From Synechococcales cyanobacterium CNB (GTDB lineage Bacteria > Planctomycetota > Phycisphaerae > Phycisphaerales > UBA1924): a stretch of 64,000 bases of DNA. The stretch is taken from NCBI GenBank assembly GCA_030263455.1, contig SZOZ01000008.1:124001-188000 (forward strand), read 5' to 3'. The notes under the pieces were generated by a model, which saw nothing but the letters and a program-made list of their open reading frames with translations, was not told where the DNA came from and ran no database searches. This document shows, piece by piece, positions 28,295 to 35,626 of the stretch (its first letter is position 1; each line of letters begins with the position of its first letter). Made by a program: the position numbers and the translations under genes.

Positions 28295-29215
28295 TCACCC
28301 GCCCGGGATGGTGATCGGCCCGCCGGGGGTGTTCTTACGGCGGGGGTCGCGTTCGGAGTCCTGCTGCGTGCCGCCCGGCGCCGTGCCCGGCGTAATTCCG
28401 GCGTCGCGGAGTTTGCGGAGCAGGTCGCGAATCTGCCGGACGACCTCCGGCGGCAACTGGTCGCCCATCTCCTCGAGCATCTTTTCGATGGCGTCGAGGT
28501 CGAGGTTGGCCGGGTCGAGACCCATCGCCCGCAACTGCGCGAGCACCTCTTCGGGCAGTCCGAAGGGGTTGCCGCCGTCGGCGAGCGCCATGCCGCCGGC
28601 GGACTCGTAGTCGCTCTGTGCCAGGCCGTCCCAGGCGGTCGCGCGGACACGGACTTCGGGCGTGGCGGGCGCACCGCCGAAGACCCAGGAGTCGAAGACG
28701 CGCGTGCCGTCCCAGCGCAGGATGTAGGACGCGCCCGGCTCCTGCACCGCGAAGGCGACGGATGCAGCCGTGGGTGATTCGCTGAAACGGGCGTAGTCGT
28801 CGATCCAGACGATGCGGACGGCCTCGATGCGCGAGGTCGCCTCGGCCCACTCGTCGGAAGCGACAAGCGTGTCCAGCACGCTCTGCGCGGGCTTGTCGAG
28901 CAGGCGACGGGCGGCGCTCGCGTCGCCCCGGGCGAAGGCGTCGGCGAGGCGCACGACAGCCTCGGCGAGCGAGCGATCCACGGGCGCCTGCGACTCGACG
29001 AACTGCACCGCCGCGCTGGCGTTGAGCGCCTGCACCACGGCGCGGGCGTCCACCGGCTCGGGCGGCGGAGGGGGGGGCGGCGCGGGCGGCGGCGGCGGGG
29101 GCGGAGGGGGCGGCGGCTTGCTGCACCCCCCGAGGGCGAGGGGGATCGAGGCGACCAGGCACGCCAGCGCGAGGCCGCGGGCGGCGAGGCGGGACGGCTT
29201 ATTCGCTCGGAACAT
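28295..29215 (-). CDS. Lipoprotein with long polyproline segment, function unknown
   Basis: The 306-residue protein has a lipoprotein signal peptide (lipobox ALGGC, about residue 30). After it comes a run of about 20 almost uninterrupted prolines (residues 34-53), presumably a stiff periplasmic spacer. Residues about 55-220 form a folded alpha/beta region (VVRLADAFARGDASAARRLL, VRIVWIDDYARF, YILRWDGTRVFDSWVFGG). The rest is an acidic helical part (LPEEVLAQLRAMGLDPAN) and a Gly/Pro tail. The family is not recognised. The start codon overlaps the end of fabD by 17 bases and GGAGG lies within fabD, so translation is probably coupled. Confidence 0.8.
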   Translation of the reverse strand: MFRANKPSRLAARGLALACLVASIPLALGGCSKPPPPPPPPPPPAPPPPPPPEPVDARAVVQALNASAAVQFVESQAPVDRSLAEAVVRLADAFARGDASAARRLLDKPAQSVLDTLVASDEWAEATSRIEAVRIVWIDDYARFSESPTAASVAFAVQEPGASYILRWDGTRVFDSWVFGGAPATPEVRVRATAWDGLAQSDYESAGGMALADGGNPFGLPEEVLAQLRAMGLDPANLDLDAIEKMLEEMGDQLPPEVVRQIRDLLRKLRDAGITPGTAPGGTQQDSERDPRRKNTPGGPITIPGG

Positions 29216-30188
29216 CGTGCGCCTCCACTTTCAACCCCCGGTCAATCCGTCGCATCAGCCCGGCGAGGGTTCGGCCGGGGGCGAGTTCATGCATCGCGGC
29301 CGCGGCGGTGTTGGCCGCGAGCCATCGGGCGCAGTCGGCCCAGCGGACGGGCTGGGTCAACTGCTCGACGAGGCGGAGGCGGATGGAGTCCGCAAGCGCC
29401 TTCGGCACAGGCGGGACGCCTGTGCCACCTTGGATCGTATCACTCGCCGCGGCGTGCGGCAGACCGGTCACGTTCGACAGCACGGGGCAGCGTGGGGGGC
29501 GGATGGTGGTGCGGGCGAGGGCCTCGGCGAGGCGTTCCGCGGCGGGGGCCATCAGCGGCGAGTGGAACGCGCCGGCGACGGGGAGCGGCTGGACGCGAAG
29601 GCCCATGGATTCCGCGGCCTTGACGGCGCGCTCGCAGGCCGCGGTCGCGCCGCTGAGGACGACCTGGCCGGGTGCGTTGAAGTTGGCGCAGACGAGGATG
29701 TCGGCGGCGCGGGCCGTGTCGCAGACGGCGCGGGCCTGGGCTTCGTCCGCGCCGATGAGGGCGACCATGCCGGAGGGTGTCGCTTCGGCGGCGTCCTGCA
29801 TGGCGCGGCCGCGGAGGGTGACGAGTTCGAGTGCATCGGCGAACGCGATCGCGTCGGCGGCGTGGAGGGCGGTGTATTCGCCGAGCGAGAGGCCGGCCGT
29901 GGCGGCGAGGGGGAGTTCGTCGGGCGAGACGGCCCAGGCGGCGCAAAGGGCGCGCAGGCAGGCGACGGAGACGGTGAAGATCGCGGGCTGGGAGACGTCG
30001 GTGCGGTTGAGGGTGTCGGCTGGGCCGTCGAAGCAGAGGGATCGGAGGGGCGCGCCGAGGCGGGCGCCGAGGATGCGCTCCGCGTCGTCGAAGACGGCGC
30101 GTGCCTCGGGCGAGGCGTCGTGCCAGGCGCGTCCCATGGCGAGTGCCTGCGCGCCCTGGCCGGGGCAGAGGAGGACGATGGGGTTCAT
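29199..30188 (-). CDS. fabD: Malonyl-CoA:ACP transacylase
   Basis: The 329-residue enzyme loads malonate from CoA onto acyl carrier protein. LCPGQGAQALAMGRAWHD is the N-terminal signature, TAGLSLGEYTAL carries the nucleophilic serine (about residue 97), and AGAFHSPLM has the catalytic histidine (about 207). A short stretch IQGGTGVPPVPKA at about residues 257-269 does not belong to the family. It coincides with a perfect DNA palindrome (29404-29426), which suggests a small in-frame insertion. The gene has the same orientation as fabH-plsX-rpmF but is separated from them by a plus-strand cluster. Confidence 0.94.
   Translation of the reverse strand: MNPIVLLCPGQGAQALAMGRAWHDASPEARAVFDDAERILGARLGAPLRSLCFDGPADTLNRTDVSQPAIFTVSVACLRALCAAWAVSPDELPLAATAGLSLGEYTALHAADAIAFADALELVTLRGRAMQDAAEATPSGMVALIGADEAQARAVCDTARAADILVCANFNAPGQVVLSGATAACERAVKAAESMGLRVQPLPVAGAFHSPLMAPAAERLAEALARTTIRPPRCPVLSNVTGLPHAAASDTIQGGTGVPPVPKALADSIRLRLVEQLTQPVRWADCARWLAANTAAAAMHELAPGRTLAGLMRRIDRGLKVEAHDVPSE
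29404..29426. repeat. Perfect palindrome inserted in frame in fabD
   Basis: GGCACAGGCG and CGCCTGTGCC form a 10-bp inverted repeat around GGA. On the coding strand it translates as GTGVPPV, a peptide foreign to the FabD family. From memory, the same GGCACAGGCG-type palindrome recurs in other Planctomycetes and Verrucomicrobia genomes, giving GTGVPPV or GTPVPP peptides; that recollection needs checking. Confidence 0.75.
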
Positions 30189-30288
30189 GGGGGACTGTAG
30201 GGGACGCTCCGGGAGTTGGGTGCGGAGCGCATGTGAAGGCCAAGAGCCGGAGGGCGTGGGGAATCACTATACTTCTGCGAGGTTGACC

Positions 30289-30600
30289 ATGGTGTACTTC
30301 GGCAAGGTCAAGGGCGGTCGGATCGAGTTGGACCCGCCGGGGCGGCTGCCGGAGGGCGCGCGCGTTCGCGTCGAGCCTGTCGGTGAGCAGGGGAGCGGGA
30401 ATGGACAGCATCCCGACCCGGCCGACAACCTCGCGAGCGAAGCCGTGGACGTCGGCATCACCGACATGTCGGACGAGCACGACCACTATGCAGCCGAGGG
30501 GGACGATCCTGTTTATCATTTGGGCGATGATGCCGCGGATGCCCCATCACTTTCCGCCGATCTGGCCGCTAGGCACGATCACTTCCTCTGCTGCACATAA
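30289..30600 (+). CDS. Small AF2212/antitoxin-like protein
   Basis: The 103-residue protein starts at an ATG with GAGG 7 bases upstream. Its first 32 residues (MVYFGKVKGGRIELDPPG, then LPEGARVRVEPV) match the small beta-fold of AF2212-like/DUF104 proteins often described as antitoxins. The rest is acidic, with two similar stretches, SDEHDHYAAEGDD and ARHDHFLCCT, that look like an internal duplication. The expected toxin partner (usually a PIN-domain protein directly downstream) is absent; the next gene starts about 360 bases later. It may be a decayed or solitary antitoxin. Confidence 0.65.
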   Translation: MVYFGKVKGGRIELDPPGRLPEGARVRVEPVGEQGSGNGQHPDPADNLASEAVDVGITDMSDEHDHYAAEGDDPVYHLGDDAADAPSLSADLAARHDHFLCCT

Positions 30601-30961
30601 AGGCGCAGCGACACTTGAGCGTGCTGCCCCTGACAGAACACCTCAACTCCCCGTTTGAACTGCTCCAGACTTCGGCTATCGCCGGCAGCCCGCGCGGTTC
30701 CTCCGGAGCGGGCGATCAACTCGTACCCCGTGCCACGCGACGACCGGACGATGTTAGGGTACTATGGAGGGCAAGAGGCTACTTGTGAGGCACTGCACCG
30801 CGCCTCCACAGGGCGGCGTCAATCACCGCACGATGGCCCTCTGTGTATGGTACGTTCTTGTCGTAACAGGACTTGCGCAATATCAAGGAAAGCCGACGGG
30901 AGGGGCTTGACAACCCCGCCCCCCCCCCGGTAAACTGCGGGGGAAGGCAGGGGCATGACCC
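30601..30961. other. Intergenic region upstream of the MauE-like gene
   Basis: No convincing gene is present in these 361 bp. The last 60 bases hold a good sigma-70 type promoter (30907-30936). The rest contains only short frames without protein-like composition. A toxin gene lost from the antitoxin-like gene upstream could have lain here, but no remnant was recognised. Confidence 0.5.
30907..30936 (+). promoter_or_regulatory. Predicted sigma-70 type promoter for the MauE-like operon
   Basis: A perfect TTGACA at 30907-30912 is followed after 18 bases by TAAACT (four of six matches to TATAAT). The spacer is a C-rich homopolymer run whose length could affect promoter strength. The start codon of the MauE-like gene is 26 bases after the -10 element. 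Confidence 0.6.
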
Positions 30962-31441
30962 ATGCGCGCGTTGCTCGCTCTCGCAGCCCGGTTCGTTCCG
31001 CTGCTCGCCGGCACGGTCCTCTTCCTCGCCGGAATTGCGAAGGCCGTTCAGCCCTCAGATACCCTGACCTCGCTCGCATGGGTATTCGGGGAAGAAGCTG
31101 CTCCCGCAAGTCTCGTGCTCCTGATCTCGGTCGAGATCGTTCTCGGTTCACTGCTCGTTGCGTCTTTGCTGCCGAAGTGGTCGCTCGGCGCTTCGGTATT
31201 GCTGTTTAGTTCGTTCCTGGCCTGGATCGGTGTCTTGGAGTGGATGAACGCGCCAGTGGGGTGTGGCTGCGGCGTCCGCCTGCCGATGGCTTCCGCGCTG
31301 ACGAGCGCCGACAGCCGGTCCGAGGCGCTTGTTCGCGCCGGGGGAATGTTCGTGTTGTGTGTGCTCGGGTTCGTGGGGTCTTGCCTTCGCACCACGACCG
31401 GGCTGATTCGAAATCCTGCGAAGGTGAGCGGAGTCGAATGA
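30962..31441 (+). CDS. MauE/DoxX-like membrane protein
   Basis: The 159-residue protein has four predicted membrane helices (about residues 8-27, 49-70, 75-97 and 122-142). The sequence FLAGIAKAVQPSDTL in helix 1 and the glutamate in ISVEIVLGSLL of helix 2 fit the MauE branch of the DoxX family. A CGCG cluster follows helix 3. MauE proteins are linked to periplasmic disulfide formation, for example in methylamine dehydrogenase maturation. The stop overlaps the start of the next gene (ATGA), which encodes a secreted protein with ten cysteines. A role in oxidising that product is a reasonable inference. Confidence 0.75.
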   Translation: MRALLALAARFVPLLAGTVLFLAGIAKAVQPSDTLTSLAWVFGEEAAPASLVLLISVEIVLGSLLVASLLPKWSLGASVLLFSSFLAWIGVLEWMNAPVGCGCGVRLPMASALTSADSRSEALVRAGGMFVLCVLGFVGSCLRTTTGLIRNPAKVSGVE

Positions 31442-31710
31442 TGAGAACTCATCGGGATCGGATCATTGCCCTGTTCCGTGCCGCGGCTGCCATCGGCATG
31501 GTGGCGATGGGCGCCGGCATGGTTTTCGCCGCGGACGGAGGGGGTGGTCCGGCCCCCAGTCCCGACTACTGCTGCTTCACCAAGTGTTGTCCTGACGGCG
31601 GCGGGGGGTTCGACTGCGCTACGCACTGTCGATCGGCCTGTCCGAGCGGGAAAACCTGTTCCGGGACCGGTACGTGCAATCCCGTGACCGCTCAGGCGCA
31701 GTGCATCTGA
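31438..31710 (+). CDS. Small secreted Cys-rich protein
   Basis: The 90-residue protein has a signal peptide (about residues 1-31, ending VFAADGG) and a mature part of about 58 residues with ten cysteines: YCCFTKCCPDG, then FDCATHCRSACPSGKTC and GTCNP...QC. No family is recognised. The even number and close pairing suggest disulfide bonds, although metal binding is possible. Its start overlaps the stop of the MauE-like gene by four bases (ATGA), so the two are translationally coupled. An ATG one codon later is an equivalent start. Confidence 0.7.
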   Translation: MMRTHRDRIIALFRAAAAIGMVAMGAGMVFAADGGGGPAPSPDYCCFTKCCPDGGGGFDCATHCRSACPSGKTCSGTGTCNPVTAQAQCI

Positions 31711-31774
31711 TTACCGCACAGGCGGCGACCCGTGGCGACGGAGCGCCGCCGTTTGCTCGTATGAGTTCAATCCC

Positions 31775-32569
31775 ATGCACAATGGTTCTCACCAGCGAGG
31801 AAACGTTCGCCTACGGTTGATACTGGCGATCGTCGTCATGGTTGCCGGTCTGGGTCTTGCCTTCCGCGCGCTGCGGCCGGTCCTCTGGCCGGCAACGCCT
31901 TCGCCACTACCACCGCAACTCACGGAAGCTTCGGAGCGACTCGGTCCCGGCCTTCTCGACACCGATCCGGCCAAGGAGCCTGCGGGCGACGCCGTTTCGC
32001 GCGCGGCGGGAGTTGCTCGTCTCGCCCTGGGTCATCCCTCATTCTCAGGAGTCGTCGGTCCGCGACGGCTTGACGATCTGGTTCTAGCGTTCGAGGAACG
32101 GTTGATTGCGACACTCGATGGAGAATACGAGCGAGATATGGCCGCACGACTTGCTCGCGGCATGCCACCTCCGCCATCTCCGCCAAGTCAAGTTACGATC
32201 GACAACTACAGGAAGACGGCAGATTGGACCAGACACACTGCGATCGGTATCGATCGGATTGAAGTACGCGTCATCTTCGACAAAGGGAAACCAGCAGCTC
32301 CCACGCCGACTGAGGAGGGGTTTGACGCGCTTACCTACACCAAAAAAGGCGCTACCGCGTTCCCCATCCCGGAGGATCCCTCCAAGGCGGGGCTCGACGT
32401 CGTTGAGGTTCGAATCCCCATGGCGCTTCGTCCGATCTCCGGCCGCTCGCGTGGAGCTGTTCTTGTTGGCTACCAGTTTGCTTGGAGCGAGAACCGGCAG
32501 CAGTGGATTCCGTTCGTGAACGTCGTCTATTGTGCACAAGGGGAGAGTTATGCCATACTCCCGTTCTGA
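31775..32569 (+). CDS. Membrane-anchored protein, function unknown
   Basis: The 264-residue protein has one N-terminal membrane helix (about residues 13-32) after a basic stretch, so most of it lies outside the cytoplasm. A Pro-rich linker (TPSPLPPQL) and a folded region follow, the latter with RRLDDLVLAFEERLIATLDG, a second Pro-rich loop PPPPSPPSQV and the C-terminal VEVRIPMALRP and VGYQFAWSENRQQWIPFVNVVY. The family is not recognised. Its 3' end overlaps the pseudopilin gene by 20 bases, and codon use is visibly less GC-biased than in the flanking fab genes. The topology resembles minor components of pilus-like export systems, but that is inference from context. Confidence 0.7.
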   Translation: MHNGSHQRGNVRLRLILAIVVMVAGLGLAFRALRPVLWPATPSPLPPQLTEASERLGPGLLDTDPAKEPAGDAVSRAAGVARLALGHPSFSGVVGPRRLDDLVLAFEERLIATLDGEYERDMAARLARGMPPPPSPPSQVTIDNYRKTADWTRHTAIGIDRIEVRVIFDKGKPAAPTPTEEGFDALTYTKKGATAFPIPEDPSKAGLDVVEVRIPMALRPISGRSRGAVLVGYQFAWSENRQQWIPFVNVVYCAQGESYAILPF

Positions 32570-33311
32570 CAAAGGGGAGTCCTACCGCCCAGCCGCCTTC
32601 ACGCTGATCGAGATTCTCGTTACGATCGGTGTGCTCGCCGTGCTGATTGCGATTCTGATCCCTGCGCTCGCCGGGGCGCGGGCCGCAGGGAGCGGAACCG
32701 TGACGCTCTCCAATCTCCGCCAACTCGCCGCAACTTTCGAGCAGTACCTGCGCGCGTACGATCAGACTTGGCCGTATGCGCCTCCCGGCGCCGCTTTCGT
32801 CGTCTCGCCTCCGGACGATGGTGAGATCGACATCGTCTATCCGGGATACTGGGAGCTGGACATCTACTGGACCGCACTTATGCACGACGTCGCACCGTGG
32901 CGAGAACACTTCCGAACTTGGATCGGCCCCGGGGCGGCTCCTGACGAGTCGCGTCCGTGGCGCCGAGACGGCGTAGGCGTTGGGGTACCATCGTACCGCT
33001 TGAGCCACACCCTATTCGCACGCCCCGAACTGTGGGCGCCCGCTCCTGAGAGCGATCCGGCTTTCTACAGGCCCGTTCGATCGCACGACGTGCTGTACCC
33101 GTCGTCAAAGGCGACTCTGTGGGACGCGGAACTGACACACCTGCGGGCCAGCCCGAACGCAGACCGCGACCCGAGGGCCATGACCTTTGCCGACGGGCAT
33201 GTCGCCGTGCGCCGGCTTTCCGAAGCCGCGGTGCCACCCATCATACCCTCGAAGCCTGACACTAAACCCGTTCAGGATACACCCCGTGGGGCGAGGGGTC
33301 GCGACTACTGA
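32550..33311 (+). CDS. Type II secretion / pilin-like protein (prepilin N-terminus)
   Basis: The 253-residue protein has a prepilin leader and methylation site, AFTLIEILVTIGVLAVLIA, with the +5 glutamate, starting near residue 16, followed by IPALAGARAAGSG. Planctomycetes carry many such pseudopilin-like proteins. The C-terminal part has the common AMTFADGHVAVRR motif found at the end of planctomycete pilin-like (DUF1559-type and relatives) proteins. The ATG at 32550 with AAGGGGAGAG upstream was preferred to the GTG at 32532. It is the last gene of the MauE-like cluster and is convergent with fabH. Confidence 0.8.
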   Translation: MPYSRSDKGESYRPAAFTLIEILVTIGVLAVLIAILIPALAGARAAGSGTVTLSNLRQLAATFEQYLRAYDQTWPYAPPGAAFVVSPPDDGEIDIVYPGYWELDIYWTALMHDVAPWREHFRTWIGPGAAPDESRPWRRDGVGVGVPSYRLSHTLFARPELWAPAPESDPAFYRPVRSHDVLYPSSKATLWDAELTHLRASPNADRDPRAMTFADGHVAVRRLSEAAVPPIIPSKPDTKPVQDTPRGARGRDY

Positions 33312-33372
33312 TCGATCGCGACTTCATCACAAGCTGGCTGAACGCTGCATCTGTCTTTGAACACATCCACGC

Positions 33373-34386
33373 TCAGAACTGCCACAGGCTGCTGGCCCAG
33401 GTGAGGCCGGCGCCGAAGGCGAGGAACATGACCTTGTGTCCCTCGCGGAGGCGGCCGCTGTGCTTCAGCTCGTCAAGCACTAGCGGGCACGAGGCGGCGA
33501 CGGTGTTGCCGAAGCGGTCGATGTTGACGTGGAGTTTCTCGCGCGGGAGACCGAAGCGCTCGCGGGCGGCTTCGAGGATGCGCGAGTTGGACTGGTGGCA
33601 GACGTAGTGGTCCACGTCCTCGGCGGAGAGGCCGGCGCGCTTGAGCGTTTCCTCGATGAGGCTGGGGAAGGTGCCGACGGCGAACTTGAAGACTGCCGGG
33701 CCGTGCATCTGCACGACGCCCATCTTGCGCTCGTCGAAGTCGTCGCCCGGCGTCATGTGGCAGCGGTGGGTGGGGATATAGAGGTGCCGCGCTCCCCCGC
33801 CGTCGGAGTGCATGATCTGGGCGAGCAGGCCCTTCGAGGCGTCGTCGGTGCGTTGGAGGAGGACCGCCCCGGCCGCGTCGCCGAAGAGGATGGCGGTGCC
33901 TCGGCCCATGGTCGAGTAGTCAGCGTGTCGGGTGAGGCAGTCCGCGCCGACGAGGCCCACCGTTCGGTAGCCCGCGGTGCGCATCAGGGACTCGGCAACG
34001 TTCAGGGCGTACACGAAGCCGGAGCACGCCGCCGAGAGGTCGAAGGCGGGAATCTGCCCGGCGCCGACCCGATCGGCGATCATGCACGCCACGCCGGGCG
34101 TGGGCATATCGGGCGTCATGGTGGCCGCGAGGATGATGTCGAGCTCGCCCGCCGCGACGCCCGCCTCGGCCATGGCCTTGCAAAGGGCATCTGCGCCGAG
34201 CGAGGCGGTGCCCTCGCCCGCCTCGGGGTCGTGAACATGGCGCTCGCGGATGCCGGTGCGCTGGACGATCCACTCGTCCGAGGTGTCCATGACCTTCTCG
34301 AGGTCGGCGTTCGTCAGCACTCGCCGAGGCACTGCAGAGCCTGTGCCCGCGAACCGGACGCCGATCGCGGGCTTCGGCCTGCTCAT
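33373..34386 (-). CDS. fabH: 3-oxoacyl-ACP synthase III
   Basis: The 337-residue condensing enzyme starts fatty acid synthesis by joining acetyl-CoA to malonyl-ACP. The catalytic triad is visible: Cys in DLSAACSGFVYALN (about residue 124), His in VCHQSNSRIL (about 267) and Asn in DRFGNTVAAS (about 297). DEWIVQRTGIRERH is the N-terminal signature. The start ATG overlaps the plsX stop (ATGA), so the two are coupled. The usual next gene, fabD, is displaced by about 3.2 kb because a plus-strand cluster lies in between. Confidence 0.95.
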   Translation of the reverse strand: MSRPKPAIGVRFAGTGSAVPRRVLTNADLEKVMDTSDEWIVQRTGIRERHVHDPEAGEGTASLGADALCKAMAEAGVAAGELDIILAATMTPDMPTPGVACMIADRVGAGQIPAFDLSAACSGFVYALNVAESLMRTAGYRTVGLVGADCLTRHADYSTMGRGTAILFGDAAGAVLLQRTDDASKGLLAQIMHSDGGGARHLYIPTHRCHMTPGDDFDERKMGVVQMHGPAVFKFAVGTFPSLIEETLKRAGLSAEDVDHYVCHQSNSRILEAARERFGLPREKLHVNIDRFGNTVAASCPLVLDELKHSGRLREGHKVMFLAFGAGLTWASSLWQF

Positions 34387-35417
34387 GCGTGCTCCCGTTG
34401 CGGTTCGGCCAGGTGGGCGACCTCCCCCAGCCTCGCCACGATCGCCTCGTTGACGTGGCTGGAGACGAAGTCGCGGCAGTTTCGGACCGCGGCCCGGATG
34501 GTACGCGCCTCGCTCGACCCGTGCGCGATGAAGAACCCCCCGTTCACGCCCAGCAGGGGCGCGCCGCCGTACTCGTGGTAGTCGTTCTTGGTGTATATCC
34601 GCTTGACGATCGGCTCGAACTGCATGGCAAGTTCGGGGTCTGCGGCGAGCACCTCGTGGGCGATGGCGGTGAAGAGGCTCTTGGCCAGGCCCTCGGCCAT
34701 TTTCAGAAGGGTGTTGCCGACGAAGCCGTCGGTGACGATCACGTCGGCGACGCCGTCGAAGAAGTCGCGGCCTTCGACGTAGCCGACGAAGTTCACGCCT
34801 GGGGTCTTTCGGAGGAGGTCGCGTGTCTCGCGGACGAGGTCGGAGCCTTTGCCCTCTTCCGCGCCGATGTTCATCACGCCGATGCGCGGGTTGGCGATGC
34901 CGAGCACCACGCGAGAATAGGTCTCGGCCATCAGCCCGTACTGCCAGAGGTGCGAGGGGCGCGGCTCGGGGTTCGCCCCGGCGTCGCAGAGGACGACCGG
35001 TCCGTGGAAGGCGGGAATGGTGACGGCGATGCCGGGCCGGTGGACGCCGGGCAGGCGCTTCATGTGCATGATGGCGGCGGAGACGCACGCACCGGTGTTC
35101 CCGGCCGAGAGCACGACGTCTGCGGGCCGCTCGTGCTTGCGCGAGCCGAGGAGAGCCATCTTCACGATGGAGGACTCGGGCTTGGCCCGCACGGCCTTGG
35201 CTGGCGAGTCATCCATGGTGATGACCTGCTCGGCCGGCTCGATCGAGAGGCGCGGATCGCGCACGCCACGCTCGGTCAGGTAGTCGTCAATGATGCGGGG
35301 TGGGCCGACGAGAATGAGGTGGTCATCGGGGGCGAGGATCGGCAGCGCGTCCACACAGCCCTTCAGGATGGCGTCGGGCGCGTGATCGCCGCCCATCACG
35401 TCGATGGCCAGCCTCAT
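34383..35417 (-). CDS. plsX: Phosphate acyltransferase PlsX
   Basis: The 344-residue enzyme makes acyl-phosphate from acyl-ACP for phospholipid synthesis. Family features are MRLAIDVMGGDHAPDAI at the N-terminus, VLSAGNTGACVSAA, GVMNIGAEEGKG, FVGYVEGRDFF, VIVTDGFVGNTLLKMAEG and EYGGAPLLGVNGGFFIAHGS. The ATG at 35417 fits the conserved N-terminus exactly. It lies 8 bases after rpmF and overlaps fabH, giving the classical rpmF-plsX-fabH order that links ribosome and membrane synthesis. Confidence 0.96.
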   Translation of the reverse strand: MRLAIDVMGGDHAPDAILKGCVDALPILAPDDHLILVGPPRIIDDYLTERGVRDPRLSIEPAEQVITMDDSPAKAVRAKPESSIVKMALLGSRKHERPADVVLSAGNTGACVSAAIMHMKRLPGVHRPGIAVTIPAFHGPVVLCDAGANPEPRPSHLWQYGLMAETYSRVVLGIANPRIGVMNIGAEEGKGSDLVRETRDLLRKTPGVNFVGYVEGRDFFDGVADVIVTDGFVGNTLLKMAEGLAKSLFTAIAHEVLAADPELAMQFEPIVKRIYTKNDYHEYGGAPLLGVNGGFFIAHGSSEARTIRAAVRNCRDFVSSHVNEAIVARLGEVAHLAEPQREHA

Positions 35418-35425
35418 GCTGTCTC

Positions 35426-35626
35426 TCAGTCTCTGGGCGTCCCGATCCCGAGCTTGGGTACACGGATGCGCAGGCCCGGACGCACATACCCCGACTCCTT
35501 GCAGGCCTTGTGGGGGAGTTTGGGCATGCCGCTGAGGGGGCAAACCGTGGGCCGCTCGGGACGCAAGGCGTGGTGCGAACGCCGACGACGGGACCGGCCA
35601 TGGCTCTGGCGATGGGTGGGAAGCAT
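35426..35626 (-). CDS. rpmF: 50S ribosomal protein L32
   Basis: The 66-residue protein matches bL32: THRQSHGRSRRRRSHHAL at the N-terminus, then PKLPHKACKESGYVRPG. GGAG lies 8 bases before the ATG. In zinc-binding L32 two CxxC pairs hold the metal. Here the corresponding positions read CPLS and CKES, so each pair keeps only its first cysteine. The C-terminal part is somewhat longer than usual (RIRVPKLGIGTPRD). The position directly before plsX confirms the assignment. Confidence 0.9.
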   Translation of the reverse strand: MLPTHRQSHGRSRRRRSHHALRPERPTVCPLSGMPKLPHKACKESGYVRPGLRIRVPKLGIGTPRD

